From assembly GCA_030615625.1 (NCBI GenBank), contig JAUWYX010000003.1, positions 1-64,000 of the forward strand: a stretch of 64,000 bases of DNA, written 5' to 3'. Position numbers and translations under genes: made by a program. The notes below the pieces were generated by a model, which did not search any database, had not been told where the DNA came from, and saw only the letters and a list, made by a program, of their open reading frames with translations. Shown here one piece after another: positions 45,419 through 54,408 of the stretch; position 1 is the stretch's first letter, and each line of letters starts with the position of its first letter. This DNA comes from Dehalococcoidia bacterium (GTDB taxonomy: Bacteria > Chloroflexota > Dehalococcoidia > GIF9 > AB-539-J10).

Positions 45419-46948
45419 GTGCGCGCTATAGTCAGTGTTTCGGATAAATCAGGCATAGCTGACTTTGCCCGAGGTCTACAAGAGCTGGGCATTGAGATAT
45501 TCAGCACCGGCGGAACCAAGAAGTCTTTAGAGGCTGCTGGAGTAAAAATACTTAGTATCTCAGAGCTTACTGGCTTTCCTGAGATCCTCGATGGCCGGGT
45601 GAAGACTTTGCATCCCGCAGTGCATGGAGGCATCTTAGCCCGACGTGACCTTCCCCAGCATTTATCCGAGCTAACCCAGAACCGTATTGAGCCCATTGAC
45701 ATGGTGGTGGTCAACCTCTATCCCTTTGTGGAAACAGTGACCAAGGCTGAAGTTTCCCTAGACGAGGCACTAGAGAACATCGATATTGGCGGACCAAGCA
45801 TGCTTCGCTCCGCAGCCAAAAATTTCCCCTCCGTCCTGGTAGTAGTCGACCCAGGGGATTACGATACAATCTTGCAAAAGCTGCGCCAGGGCAATATAGA
45901 TTCAGAATATAGGAAGCGGTTAGCCCAGAAAGCTTTCCAGCATGTTGCCCTTTATGATACGGCCATCGCTCAATACCTTAACGAAGAAGCTTTCCCCGAA
46001 GAGATGACGATAGCCTTAAAAAAGGTCCGTAGCTTTCGCTATGGCGAGAATCCCCATCAGCAAGCTGCCTTTTATATTGAACAAAATGTAAGACAAAGGC
46101 AAGACGGCCTGGCATCCCTGGCACAGCTTGGCGGACCCGAAATTTCCTTCAACAACCTTCTCGATTTAGATGCAGCTTTAACCGTGTTGAGCGATTTTAC
46201 TGCTCCCACCATTGCCGTAATGAAGCACACTAATTCCTGCGGACTTGCCTCCCATAATGATTTAGCCGAGGCTTATCGACGAGCGTTAGCTGGCGACCCT
46301 GTGGCTGCCTTTGGCGGCATAGTTGCCAGCAACCGAATTATTGATTTAGCTACTGCCCAAGAGATAGATAAGTCTCATTACGACGCCATTGTCGCCCCAG
46401 AATATGAAAAAAAGGCTCTGGAATTACTAAGACGAAAAGAAAGCCTGCGCCTTGCTAAAGTTGCCCCTTATCGTCCTTCGCCCTCCGAACTACATCTCGA
46501 TTTTCGCCATGTCAGAGGCAGCTTTCTGGCCCAGATGCCGGACACTTTAATCGAAACCGAACTTAAGCCTCGCGTCGTAACCAAGCGCCAACCAAGCGAG
46601 ACAGAGTTATCAGACCTGCTCTTTGCCTGGAAGGCAGTTAAAGGCATAAAATCTAACGCCATAGTTATCGCCAAGGACAAAACATTGTTAGGCATGGGAG
46701 CCGGACAGCCAAGCCGGGTAGTAAGCGTTGAGCTAGCTTTGAAAAGAGCTGGTGACCAAGCTAAAGGCAGCGTCCTTGCCTCAGACGCCTTCTTCCCTTT
46801 TACCGATGGCCCGGAATTGGCAATCAAGCGCGGAGTTACCGCCATTATCCAACCCGGTGGCTCGGTAAGAGACAAAGAGGTAATTGAGCTGGCAGACAAG
46901 TATAATGTAGCCATGGTATTTACCGGTGTCCGCCACTTTAGACACTGA
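45419..46948 (+). CDS. purH: Bifunctional AICAR transformylase / IMP cyclohydrolase
   Basis: Last two steps of IMP synthesis. The N-terminal cyclohydrolase (MGS-like) domain shows SVSDKSGIADFARGL, FSTGGTKKSL and GRVKTLHPAVHGGIL; the transformylase domain shows FRYGENPHQQAAFY, MKHTNSCGLA and DPVAAFGGIVA. AAAGGAGG precedes the GTG start. Length 509 is normal. After the gene a weak AT-rich hairpin (46961-47001) lacks a T-run. Confidence 0.95.
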   Translation: MRAIVSVSDKSGIADFARGLQELGIEIFSTGGTKKSLEAAGVKILSISELTGFPEILDGRVKTLHPAVHGGILARRDLPQHLSELTQNRIEPIDMVVVNLYPFVETVTKAEVSLDEALENIDIGGPSMLRSAAKNFPSVLVVVDPGDYDTILQKLRQGNIDSEYRKRLAQKAFQHVALYDTAIAQYLNEEAFPEEMTIALKKVRSFRYGENPHQQAAFYIEQNVRQRQDGLASLAQLGGPEISFNNLLDLDAALTVLSDFTAPTIAVMKHTNSCGLASHNDLAEAYRRALAGDPVAAFGGIVASNRIIDLATAQEIDKSHYDAIVAPEYEKKALELLRRKESLRLAKVAPYRPSPSELHLDFRHVRGSFLAQMPDTLIETELKPRVVTKRQPSETELSDLLFAWKAVKGIKSNAIVIAKDKTLLGMGAGQPSRVVSVELALKRAGDQAKGSVLASDAFFPFTDGPELAIKRGVTAIIQPGGSVRDKEVIELADKYNVAMVFTGVRHFRH

Positions 46949-47056
46949 CTTGGGCAAACACAAAATCCCTTAGCTCTAAATATTTAGGAACTGAGATTTT
47001 GAATTTGTTATTTAGAAATTAGTGCTTAGAGTTTATAGAGGTGAAGGAGGTGAGAA

Positions 47057-47377
47057 ATGTTCATGATTAGCAAAGAAACTATGCACAGCGTTATGTCACT
47101 TAGAGAGAAGATAGCTGACCCGGGAAAAAGGGCAGAGTGTATTGCCGATGTGGAAAATATGATAAAAATAAAGGAATCCCATCTGGCAAGGGCAGAGTGG
47201 GGTTCTTGTTGTGGCAACATCTCCAATCTGGCACCCCAGATAGACAGCGAACTACAGATGCTCCAGAACACTTTAGAGGTTTTAAGGAAGGAGGATAGCA
47301 CGAAGGCAGCTTCTTTGTTAGAAGATTACATTGCCTTCCTGCAGAAAAACTACAGCCCAGAGCCTGATCATTGGTGA
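47057..47377 (+). CDS. Small protein of unknown function
   Basis: This 106-residue protein was not recognised. It has a very strong ribosome site (AAGGAGGTGA), looks mostly helical and charged, and contains one close Cys pair (SCCGN near 50) but no CxxC or membrane segment. It ends five bases before the NAD-salvage fusion gene, so the two are almost certainly co-translated. A role linked to nicotinamide salvage is only a guess from position. Confidence 0.65.
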   Translation: MFMISKETMHSVMSLREKIADPGKRAECIADVENMIKIKESHLARAEWGSCCGNISNLAPQIDSELQMLQNTLEVLRKEDSTKAASLLEDYIAFLQKNYSPEPDHW

Positions 47378-47381
47378 TGCC

Positions 47382-48908
47382 ATGGCTAGAGTAGTAATTG
47401 TATCAGATATGTTACGTGGCTTTCTCGAGGAAGGTTATCCACTTTATTGCGGCATCGAGGCCCGTAGTATCATACCCAATATCCAGAAATTACTGGAGCG
47501 AGAGCTAGAACAGGGCTCGAAAATCTTCTATTTATGTGACCACCATATACCCAACGACCCAGAATTCAAAATGTTCCCACCCCATTGCATTGAAGGTACT
47601 AAGGAAACTGAACTCATACCCGAGCTTTTGCAATATCCCGGTGAAATAATACCCAAAAGAACTTTTAGCAGTTTCTACAACACTTCTTTAGACAAGAGAC
47701 TGGAGGCAATCAAGCCCGAAACCATAGTTGTCTGTGGCGTAACCACCCATATTTGTGTTCTGAATGCAGTAATTGATGCCAGAAACAGAGACTATGAAGT
47801 GGAAGTCCCCGTTGATTGTGTTGCTTCCTTCGACAAAAAAGCTCACTTCTTCGCCCTGGACTATATGGAGAGGGTGCTTGGAGCCAAGCTTATTAAACCC
47901 TTAGTTAAGGTTTCTCCGCCTCGTTTCGAAATTGCCGATTCATGGTTGAGTGGGGAAACTGCCGACATCTATTTTCCCCGCACCGTGGAAATACTTAAGA
48001 AAGAGGGAATTAATCCCGTAGCAACTATGGAGGTATTTCCTCGCCGAGCTGGTATCTTGTGCGGCATAGAAGAAGTTAAAGCTTTGCTCGCCAAAGTTCT
48101 TCCCGAGGATAATTGTGAAGTATGGTCGCTATCTCAAGGCGAGCCTTTCGACAGAAAAGAAGTAGTCTTGCGCATAAAAGCCCCTTATCAAAGCTACGGA
48201 ACTTATGAAACAGCTTATCTAGGCATACTCTCCCATTGCAGCGGCTGGGCCACCGCTGCCCGAGAATGCGTTGATGCTGCCCGAGGCATTCCTGTCATCA
48301 GCTTTGGAGCCCGCCATGTCCACCCTTCGGTGGTCGGCATTATGGAATACTCTGCTATAGTGGGAGGCTGCACTGGCTGTGCCAGTACCGCTGGAGCAGA
48401 ACTTGCCGGCATCCAACCCACAGGGACTATTCCCCATGCCCTAATCATTATTATGGACAGTACTGCTAAGGCCACTCTTGCTTTCGACAAGCATATGCCT
48501 TCCGAAGTGCCGCGTATTGCTCTGGTAGATACTTTTGAGGACGAGGTTAGAGAAAGTGTAACTGTGGCCAAAGCGATGCAAGGAAAATTACAAGGCGTAA
48601 GATTAGATACACCTTCAGAAAGAGGTCGCGTTACTGCCGACTTGGTCAAAGAAGTTAGAGCCTGGCTGGACCTCGAGGGATTTAAGGACGTGAGAATAGT
48701 TGTCAGCGGTGGACTTGACCCAGAACGAATCAGATATTTTATCGATGAAGGGGCACCCGTGGATATTTTCGCTGTTGGTAGCTATATCAGCGATACCAAT
48801 CCCATTGACTTCACCGCTGACCTTCACGAAATAGAAGGCAAACCCATCGCCAAAAAAGGCAGAATGCCCGGCATCACCCCTAACCCCAGGCTGAAAAGGG
48901 TGATGTAA
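47382..48908 (+). CDS. Fused nicotinamidase - nicotinate phosphoribosyltransferase
   Basis: This 508-residue protein joins two NAD-salvage enzymes. Residues 1-~185 are isochorismatase/nicotinamidase-like: the catalytic triad Asp9 (VSDMLRG), Lys92 (IIPKRTF) and Cys125 (THICVLN) is complete, with CDHH (52-55) and His69 as likely metal ligands. Residues ~190-508 are a nicotinate phosphoribosyltransferase: GILCGIEEVK, HCSGWATAARECV, SFGARHVHPSV, and the phosphate-binding VSGGLDPERIRY. It would turn nicotinamide into nicotinate mononucleotide in one polypeptide. ATG 47382 follows GGTGA and starts the nicotinamidase fold directly. A TTG 51 bases earlier gives a non-conserved extension. Confidence 0.87.
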   Translation: MARVVIVSDMLRGFLEEGYPLYCGIEARSIIPNIQKLLERELEQGSKIFYLCDHHIPNDPEFKMFPPHCIEGTKETELIPELLQYPGEIIPKRTFSSFYNTSLDKRLEAIKPETIVVCGVTTHICVLNAVIDARNRDYEVEVPVDCVASFDKKAHFFALDYMERVLGAKLIKPLVKVSPPRFEIADSWLSGETADIYFPRTVEILKKEGINPVATMEVFPRRAGILCGIEEVKALLAKVLPEDNCEVWSLSQGEPFDRKEVVLRIKAPYQSYGTYETAYLGILSHCSGWATAARECVDAARGIPVISFGARHVHPSVVGIMEYSAIVGGCTGCASTAGAELAGIQPTGTIPHALIIIMDSTAKATLAFDKHMPSEVPRIALVDTFEDEVRESVTVAKAMQGKLQGVRLDTPSERGRVTADLVKEVRAWLDLEGFKDVRIVVSGGLDPERIRYFIDEGAPVDIFAVGSYISDTNPIDFTADLHEIEGKPIAKKGRMPGITPNPRLKRVM

Positions 48909-48984
48909 AAACTCCCAGAAGAACTTTATTACGCTTATTCATGTAATCAGCAATACATACATTAGCTTTGATGCTTTTATGTCT

Positions 48985-49803
48985 TTATGCTTTTCTTAGC
49001 TCTTCCACTATCCTGGGCAATATCTCACCTGTCTTCCCTTGAATTAAATAGTCTGATACGCCTTCGTGGGTGAGCGGCGTAGGGTCCGCATTTACTTCTA
49101 TTATCTTCACGTTAGTCTTATACCCCACTACATCCAGGCCTGCAAATAATCTACGCGTATGAAATCTTGCCATCCTGGGTAGATTGGCAAAAGGATAAAC
49201 CACTGCTGATGTTCCGCAGATAAGCATCAAGTCACATCCCAAAGCTTCTTTTTCCGATTCCTCCATGACGTCTAAAGGTATTGGCTCCTTGAAGTGAACT
49301 ACATCATCTTTCAGGACAGCACCACATTTACAGCGAGGCGGAAGCTCATCCAGGGAGACTTCTTCCCAGGCAAACCTTGAGCCGCAAGAAATACACCTCA
49401 CCGCATTGACACTGCCGTGATATTCTAAAACCCTCTTACTCCCTGCCTTTTTATGTAGACCATCAATGTTTTGTGTGATTACACACTTTAGTAGCCCCAG
49501 AGCTTCGAGCTCAGCCAGAGCATAGTGCCCTGGATTTGGCTTAGCCTGCCTGATTTGTTCATGAAACGTTCCGTATGTCCCCTGAAGCCCCAGCATTTCC
49601 TCCCAGTATGCCCTGGGGTTGTTCAGGAAAAGCTCGTATCTTTGATAAGCCTTAGCCTCCGCCTCTTTATTCGTGGTCCAGATGCCCTTTGGTCCCCTGA
49701 AATCAGGTATTTCTGATTCGGTTGACATGCCCGCCCCGGTTAAGGCAATGGCATATTTACTTTCCGCCAAATCCTTTGCTGCCCGCTTAATTAAACTCTC
49801 CAT
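48985..49803 (-). CDS. NAD-dependent protein deacylase (Sir2 family)
   Basis: This 272-residue sirtuin uses NAD to remove acyl groups from lysines and releases nicotinamide. It has LTGAGMSTESEIPDFRG, the TQNIDGLHKKAGS loop, the catalytic His in LEYHGS, four zinc Cys (CISC...CKC), and CGTSAVVYPFANLP. The zinc-side pair is CxC rather than CxxC. It converges with the nicotinamidase fusion gene, whose substrate is the sirtuin by-product. ATG 49803 follows GGGGGTGA; a GTG six bases upstream is possible. Confidence 0.9.
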   Translation of the reverse strand: MESLIKRAAKDLAESKYAIALTGAGMSTESEIPDFRGPKGIWTTNKEAEAKAYQRYELFLNNPRAYWEEMLGLQGTYGTFHEQIRQAKPNPGHYALAELEALGLLKCVITQNIDGLHKKAGSKRVLEYHGSVNAVRCISCGSRFAWEEVSLDELPPRCKCGAVLKDDVVHFKEPIPLDVMEESEKEALGCDLMLICGTSAVVYPFANLPRMARFHTRRLFAGLDVVGYKTNVKIIEVNADPTPLTHEGVSDYLIQGKTGEILPRIVEELRKA

Positions 49804-49871
49804 ATTCACCCCCGAAACACTACTATTGCGGCAAAATCCAGCTTGTCTGCCAGACTCATCCTAAACATCCT

Positions 49872-50906
49872 TCAGGCGAAGCCAATCCCCGTTATCTCCA
49901 GGAGATTGCCATTAATTTTTGTTCTGGCGCCAAGAAATTCCTCGATAAGCCACAAGTTTGTCTCCACATGTTCAGTAATGCGAGGAACCGAATACCTTGC
50001 AAACCCCTCGGCTAAGCCAGCGTAGATTATGAGCTGGTCTGCGATATATCTATCAACTGCGGCGCCAGTTTTAACATCTTCTATAAATCTCTCCGCTACA
50101 TATCTGCCTATGGATTCCGAGCTTCTGCCTGGCCTCCCTGCCCTGTCGGAACCCACCCGGTTACCCAGGCTCGTCTCGGCATATATCGCCAGGGCTGCTC
50201 CTTCTTGAAGGGAGCTTTCGTCCTCGATTTTCTCAATTTCTGCTTTATAACCATAAGAGCTTAATACCCTCTGGCATTCCGCTGCCATCCTCTGGCTTAC
50301 CCTCTTTTCTTTCAAATGCGAGGAAAGCGCTATGCCTTTGATACTGAAAATCTCCCCCTGCTCGGTAAGATTTAATGGCTTCAATTTCCCCGACGGCTCA
50401 ACTCTAACTTCTATAATCCCACCGCCTCTTGGCACATAGCCAGGACGGATTATGTCAAGTTCAGCCCGGACACCCATTCGCTTTAGAAACGGAAGCAAAA
50501 CAAACTTCATATGATAAGCCGAAGGGGCAAAATCCTGAAACAGCCCGCCTTCCAGTCTGAATTTGGAGGGCTTTCGGGCAAAGCAAGCCAAAGGCAAAAG
50601 CGTCTGGGCCATCATGATGGTTGAGCCCGCCGTCCCTATATCCCAGCTGTACTCTCCTCCATCAAACCTTCCTCTGGGTGTGTAGGTAATCTCCTTAGAG
50701 CCCACCGCAGCATTGTCCACCGCCCCATGGCACATCTCCTGGCAAGCCTGCACCACTTTAAGATGCTGCGCCCTCAGCCCTGGCTTATCCCTCCCGGCCC
50801 TGATATTTTCTATCCTTATTTCTTTACCCAGCAGGCTAGCCAGCGCCACAGAATAGCGGACTATGGTTCCACTTCCCGACCTGGCTGCACCATCTATAGT
50901 TATCAT
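49872..50906 (-). CDS. rtcA: RNA 3'-terminal phosphate cyclase
   Basis: ATP-dependent conversion of RNA 3'-phosphate to 2',3'-cyclic phosphate. IDGAARSGSGTIVRYSVALA, IRAGRDKPGLRAQHL and PRGRFDGGEYSWDIGTAGST match the family. The catalytic His for adenylylation lies in ITEHVETNLWLIEEF. Full length at 344 residues. No rtcB or rtcR is adjacent; the 68-base gap to the sirtuin gene leaves co-transcription open. Confidence 0.9.
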   Translation of the reverse strand: MITIDGAARSGSGTIVRYSVALASLLGKEIRIENIRAGRDKPGLRAQHLKVVQACQEMCHGAVDNAAVGSKEITYTPRGRFDGGEYSWDIGTAGSTIMMAQTLLPLACFARKPSKFRLEGGLFQDFAPSAYHMKFVLLPFLKRMGVRAELDIIRPGYVPRGGGIIEVRVEPSGKLKPLNLTEQGEIFSIKGIALSSHLKEKRVSQRMAAECQRVLSSYGYKAEIEKIEDESSLQEGAALAIYAETSLGNRVGSDRAGRPGRSSESIGRYVAERFIEDVKTGAAVDRYIADQLIIYAGLAEGFARYSVPRITEHVETNLWLIEEFLGARTKINGNLLEITGIGFA

Positions 50907-51088
50907 GTGGACCCACTTTTATCTCATTGCTCCTAAGAACCCTCACCAGTTATCCCGCGACACTGGCGGTCAGTTTTCGTAAAGAAGTTCTTTCTGGAGC
51001 CTCTTCGTAATCAGGAATTTACCCAAACACCCTCGGACTTCAACGCAACTTAGTGCCCAGGAAAGTTGTTTTTGTGCCGGCCGATTTA

Positions 51089-52357
51089 TTACCGCCGAAA
51101 TCCCCACAGTAGTTTTCCCAGAGCTACCCTTTTTTGAACGCTTCCGGTCAACAATCTGTCCGAATTGAAAATGCGAACCGCTACCGCTATCATTATTGCC
51201 GTGAAAATTGCTGTATATGCAATACCGCCGATTACAAGCGAATAATTATCCAGCATAAGAGCCCGCACAGCCATCATAGGGTGGGAAAAAGGTGTGGCGA
51301 ACACAAGAATTCTTAAGACGGCGGGAATGGTATCGAAATCTTTAAACATGGTTATGAACATGGAGATCATAGCAAGAGCGGTTATCGGGAAGATGAGTGT
51401 CTGGGCACTTCTGTAATTCTTCGCAAATGTTCCCAGAACTATACATAGTGAAAGCCCTGCTAAAAGAGCTACGAATAACGAAATTCCTATCAATAAATAA
51501 TCTTGCATGCCCAGGGCCAACCCAAAATCTGCCAGATTTATATCTGAAATCTGGAACGAACTCATGTAGCGTGAAAATCCAATCATATAGATAGCTGCCA
51601 TTATCATCCCTACCAGGGCGCTGCCGACTATTTTGCCAATTACTATATGACTTCTCCTTACGGGCAGGGTTAACAATGTCTCCAGGGTCTTGTTTTCCTT
51701 CTCCATGCCCATCGAAGATATTACGGAAGCCCCGGCCATGATTATGAGCATCATTACCACAATTGGAATAGCTATTGATTGTGAACTTAGCATATTACCC
51801 AGTTGACTTGACGATAGCCCTTCTATCTCCTTTCCCTTGAAAAATGTGGTTTCAACTCTTTGCGTCGGGGCCAAGACGAGGGCTGGATCAAAGGAACTAT
51901 CTTCTTGTATCAGTTTCGTCGATATCCCCTGGTTCACTGCTTGGATAAGCCCTTCAACCGCACCTGAGGATATGGAATCCATTATCCCCGCCCCTCTCAT
52001 TATCCAGTAAATTTCTATTTCGCCGGGATGATTGGCATAAAGGTTCTGGCTGAAGTTTTCAGGTATTACCAGAAGCGCAACTCCATTTTCTTCCCTTACT
52101 TCTTCCAAGCCTTCTTCAGCATCATTGCCATCATAGATAACCTCCGCCTTCTCGATAAGAACGGACATGGCTGTATCAGAAAAATCGCCATTGTCCATAT
52201 CCACGATTCCTATGACCGGCTTCTCTTTCATGGTTTCCCCGACGTTGCCAATCGTTTGCCCTACAAGTCCAAACACTACGGCAATAACCACTATTGGGAG
52301 TATGGTTGAGAGGACAAACAATTCCTTGAATTCTTTCTTTATTATGTTGCCAATCAC
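51089..52357 (-). CDS. ABC-2 type exporter permease
   Basis: This 422-residue membrane protein has one N-terminal helix (ILPIVVIAVVFGLVGQTIG), a ~150-residue extracytoplasmic domain, and five or six C-terminal helices. This is the NatB/YhaP-like ABC-2 layout; METLL-type 'MEKENKTLETLLTLPV' marks the coupling helix. It starts at GTG overlapping the stop of the ATPase gene. Cargo is unknown; sodium, drugs or a peptide are family options. Confidence 0.85.
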   Translation of the reverse strand: MIGNIIKKEFKELFVLSTILPIVVIAVVFGLVGQTIGNVGETMKEKPVIGIVDMDNGDFSDTAMSVLIEKAEVIYDGNDAEEGLEEVREENGVALLVIPENFSQNLYANHPGEIEIYWIMRGAGIMDSISSGAVEGLIQAVNQGISTKLIQEDSSFDPALVLAPTQRVETTFFKGKEIEGLSSSQLGNMLSSQSIAIPIVVMMLIIMAGASVISSMGMEKENKTLETLLTLPVRRSHIVIGKIVGSALVGMIMAAIYMIGFSRYMSSFQISDINLADFGLALGMQDYLLIGISLFVALLAGLSLCIVLGTFAKNYRSAQTLIFPITALAMISMFITMFKDFDTIPAVLRILVFATPFSHPMMAVRALMLDNYSLVIGGIAYTAIFTAIMIAVAVRIFNSDRLLTGSVQKRVALGKLLWGFRR

Positions 52358-53070
52358 TTTATTGCCTTAACGAAAGCCTCTTCTATATTTCTAGCGTCAT
52401 ATTTATTTTTGAGTTCCTCAACAGTCCCGCTGGCAACGATTATCCCATCGTTTATCAAAGCGATGCGGTGACATAAGAGCTCCACCTCAAGCATATTATG
52501 CGAAGACAATAAGACCGCCACTCCTGCCTCGACTGAGCTATTTATTATCCTCCTCACCTCTTGAGCATTTACCACATCCAAGCCAGAGGTAGGTTCATCT
52601 AATATTGCCAATCTCGGGTTTACCATTAAAGCTCTGCCCACAAGCAAACGCCGTGTCATTCCCTTGCTGTATGTATCAACTTTATCGTTTATTCTCTCTC
52701 CCAAATTAGCTATTTCCAGTCCTCTCTGGACCATATTCTGGAACTTCTCTCCCTCGCCAAAGAATTTGGCGATAAAATTCAGGTACTCTTTGCCCCTGAG
52801 ATTTTTATAGGCACCAGCCTCTTCGGGCAAATAGCTTATTATTTTTCTCACCTCTCCCGCCTCTTTAGGAAGTTCATAGCCAAAGACCGTTACCGAGCCA
52901 GAGGTTATTTGAAGCAGCGTGGCAATAACTCTCAATGCGGTTGTCTTTCCCGCACCATTAGGACCTATCAGACCAAATATCTCCCCTTCGTTTACCTCAA
53001 AAGAGATTCCGTTTATTGCCCTGAAGTTCCCATAGTCCTTGACCAGTTCTCTAACTTCTACTGCTTTCAT
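52354..53070 (-). CDS. ABC transporter ATP-binding protein
   Basis: This 238-residue nucleotide-binding subunit has Walker A GPNGAGKTT, a variant signature YSKGMTRR instead of LSGGQ, Walker B LAILDEPTSGLD, and the switch His in SSHNML. The variant signature is common in NatA-like ATPases that pair with ABC-2 permeases. It overlaps the permease by four bases, so they form one two-gene exporter unit. Confidence 0.92.
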   Translation of the reverse strand: MKAVEVRELVKDYGNFRAINGISFEVNEGEIFGLIGPNGAGKTTALRVIATLLQITSGSVTVFGYELPKEAGEVRKIISYLPEEAGAYKNLRGKEYLNFIAKFFGEGEKFQNMVQRGLEIANLGERINDKVDTYSKGMTRRLLVGRALMVNPRLAILDEPTSGLDVVNAQEVRRIINSSVEAGVAVLLSSHNMLEVELLCHRIALINDGIIVASGTVEELKNKYDARNIEEAFVKAIK

Positions 53071-53091
53071 TCATCTCACGTATCGCAACAG

Positions 53092-53217
53092 TTAAACTTC
53101 AATATTTTCTAAGGCTTCTTATCTGTTTTACCTTGACTTACACACCCTTGGAATACTGGGACATTCGACAATAGACAAACCGTCTTCATGCTGGTCAATA
53201 ATTATAACAAACTTCAT
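53092..53217 (-). pseudogene. Decayed HicB-like antitoxin gene
   Basis: From ATG 53217, with AGGAGG 6 bases upstream, 29 codons read MKFVIIIDQHEDG... and contain IVECPSIP, the N-terminal pattern of HicB (UPF0150) antitoxins. A TAA (53128-53130) then interrupts. In the same frame a second TAA (53119-53121) is followed by EALENI, the next conserved HicB segment, and a final TAA at 53092. So an intact frame has gained two stops and lost its C-terminal DNA-binding part. No hicA toxin was found beside it. Identification is by motif, not alignment. Confidence 0.65.
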
Positions 53218-53243
53218 CGCTTCCTCCTTCTTAATTCTTGCTA

Positions 53244-53328
53244 GCCTAGCGTTCTGTATGTATCTGAAGCCAGTGTGGACGATTTAGCTGATAGCGCAGC
53301 TCGAACCAGATACATACCATTGTTAGGC
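53244..53328 (-). other. attC-like inverted repeat
   Basis: On the minus strand the 85-base site begins with GCCTAAC (fits RYYYAAC) and ends with GCTAGGC, one mismatch from GTTRRRY. Just inside, GTATGTATCTG (complement of 53307-53317) pairs perfectly with CAGATACATAC (complement of 53256-53266) around a 40-base variable centre. The short unpaired spacers (AATG / AGAA) between the outer and inner arms match the architecture of integron attC sites. It follows the DGQHR gene and precedes the hicB remnant. No integrase is in the window. Confidence 0.4.
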
Positions 53329-53380
53329 GACTCCAAAGGTGAAGCGTTTTGCTTGGTGGCATATAAGACGTCACAACCAA

Positions 53381-54406
53381 TTATGGAGATGGACGAATAG
53401 GGGACAAAGACTTTTCTAACATGTCGGATAGTGTACGTTGCCCCTTCCGACCACCAAATGCACCAAGTTGCTTCCCGGAAAAATCGATAACTTCTGAACC
53501 TGTTTCAGTTGGTACCTGAAGCTTAGGTAAATCTTTTAGTAGATCTCTCATCGTAGACATAGTAAAGCTGTTTCTAATTCTGCAGTGGATAAGTACCTTT
53601 GGCATGATTAAAAGAACTGCAGCGACGCCAAGAGTCTTACACAAAACATACTTTCTACTAGCCCAAGCATTAGGGAATAAATCCCTCAGCACCAAAAAAT
53701 AGTCTTTTAATATTTTTATCTGCTCGCCAACAGGATAATCCTTCATAATAGCGTGTTGTAGGAGTCTCCTAAGTTCACTAATAAACGCTGCTTGGGAGAT
53801 TATTCCCTTTCCTACACCAAGCATTTTTATCTGACCCTTCCACGGCGAATCATCGTCTTCGTTCAAGCTTTTTACAATTTCGTGTGCTCTTTCATCTAAA
53901 TACTCAGCATCTTTAGTTAGGTCAATGAGGTCATAAATTAGGGATGGACTTACTCCCATTTGCGTTGAATTAATAACCTTAAATATAGTCGCTTGGTCGG
54001 CGGCAGCTAAACCTAAGTATGCGGCGACAAGTAAATCAAATTCCTTTCCCTCGCTGCGTTCAAAACCATATAACCTGTGCTGCCCATCAATAATCCATGC
54101 AACACCCGGCTCTCTTGGGATTATCATTGTTCCACGGTTACCATCGGCAGGCTCGAAGCGAGCCTTTTTTGGGTCTAGGTTAAGAATTATGCTATTTGGG
54201 AAAGTAGCTCTAGGTTTCTTTATATACTCTCCCACTTCCATTAATCTTTTAGAGCTTAGATATCTCTGATAACCTTGCGGATTTGTAATCTCTCTTCTAC
54301 TGACGTATGCTATTTCCCGCAATGTCTTGGAATCTATCACAAAAGCATAGAATTCTTGTCCACCTTGCTGAACTTTGGTGCAGTCTTTTCTAATTTCTGC
54401 TGGCAT
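53381..54406 (-). CDS. DGQHR-domain protein (DndB-related)
   Basis: This 341-residue protein has the eponymous motif in WIIDGQHRLYGFE (about 106-118), preceded by a region with YQRYLSSKRLMEVGEYIKKP and followed by a long helical part. DGQHR proteins include DndB of DNA phosphorothioation systems and proteins near deazapurine DNA modification and phage-defence loci. No dnd or dpd modification genes are here; the only partner is the HNH gene, whose stop lies two bases upstream and which supplies the ribosome site GGAGGTGG. A defence or DNA-modification-sensing role is inferred. Confidence 0.75.
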   Translation of the reverse strand: MPAEIRKDCTKVQQGGQEFYAFVIDSKTLREIAYVSRREITNPQGYQRYLSSKRLMEVGEYIKKPRATFPNSIILNLDPKKARFEPADGNRGTMIIPREPGVAWIIDGQHRLYGFERSEGKEFDLLVAAYLGLAAADQATIFKVINSTQMGVSPSLIYDLIDLTKDAEYLDERAHEIVKSLNEDDDSPWKGQIKMLGVGKGIISQAAFISELRRLLQHAIMKDYPVGEQIKILKDYFLVLRDLFPNAWASRKYVLCKTLGVAAVLLIMPKVLIHCRIRNSFTMSTMRDLLKDLPKLQVPTETGSEVIDFSGKQLGAFGGRKGQRTLSDMLEKSLSPIRPSP

Positions 54407-54408
54407 GT

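Noticed and set aside
46961-47001. Terminator after purH
   Set aside because: A 7-base stem with an inner AT palindrome exists, but it is AT-only, has a large loop and no T-run.
53128-53217. Intact 29-residue small protein
   Set aside because: The HicB-like motif continues in frame after two stops, which fits a broken gene better than a genuine short protein.
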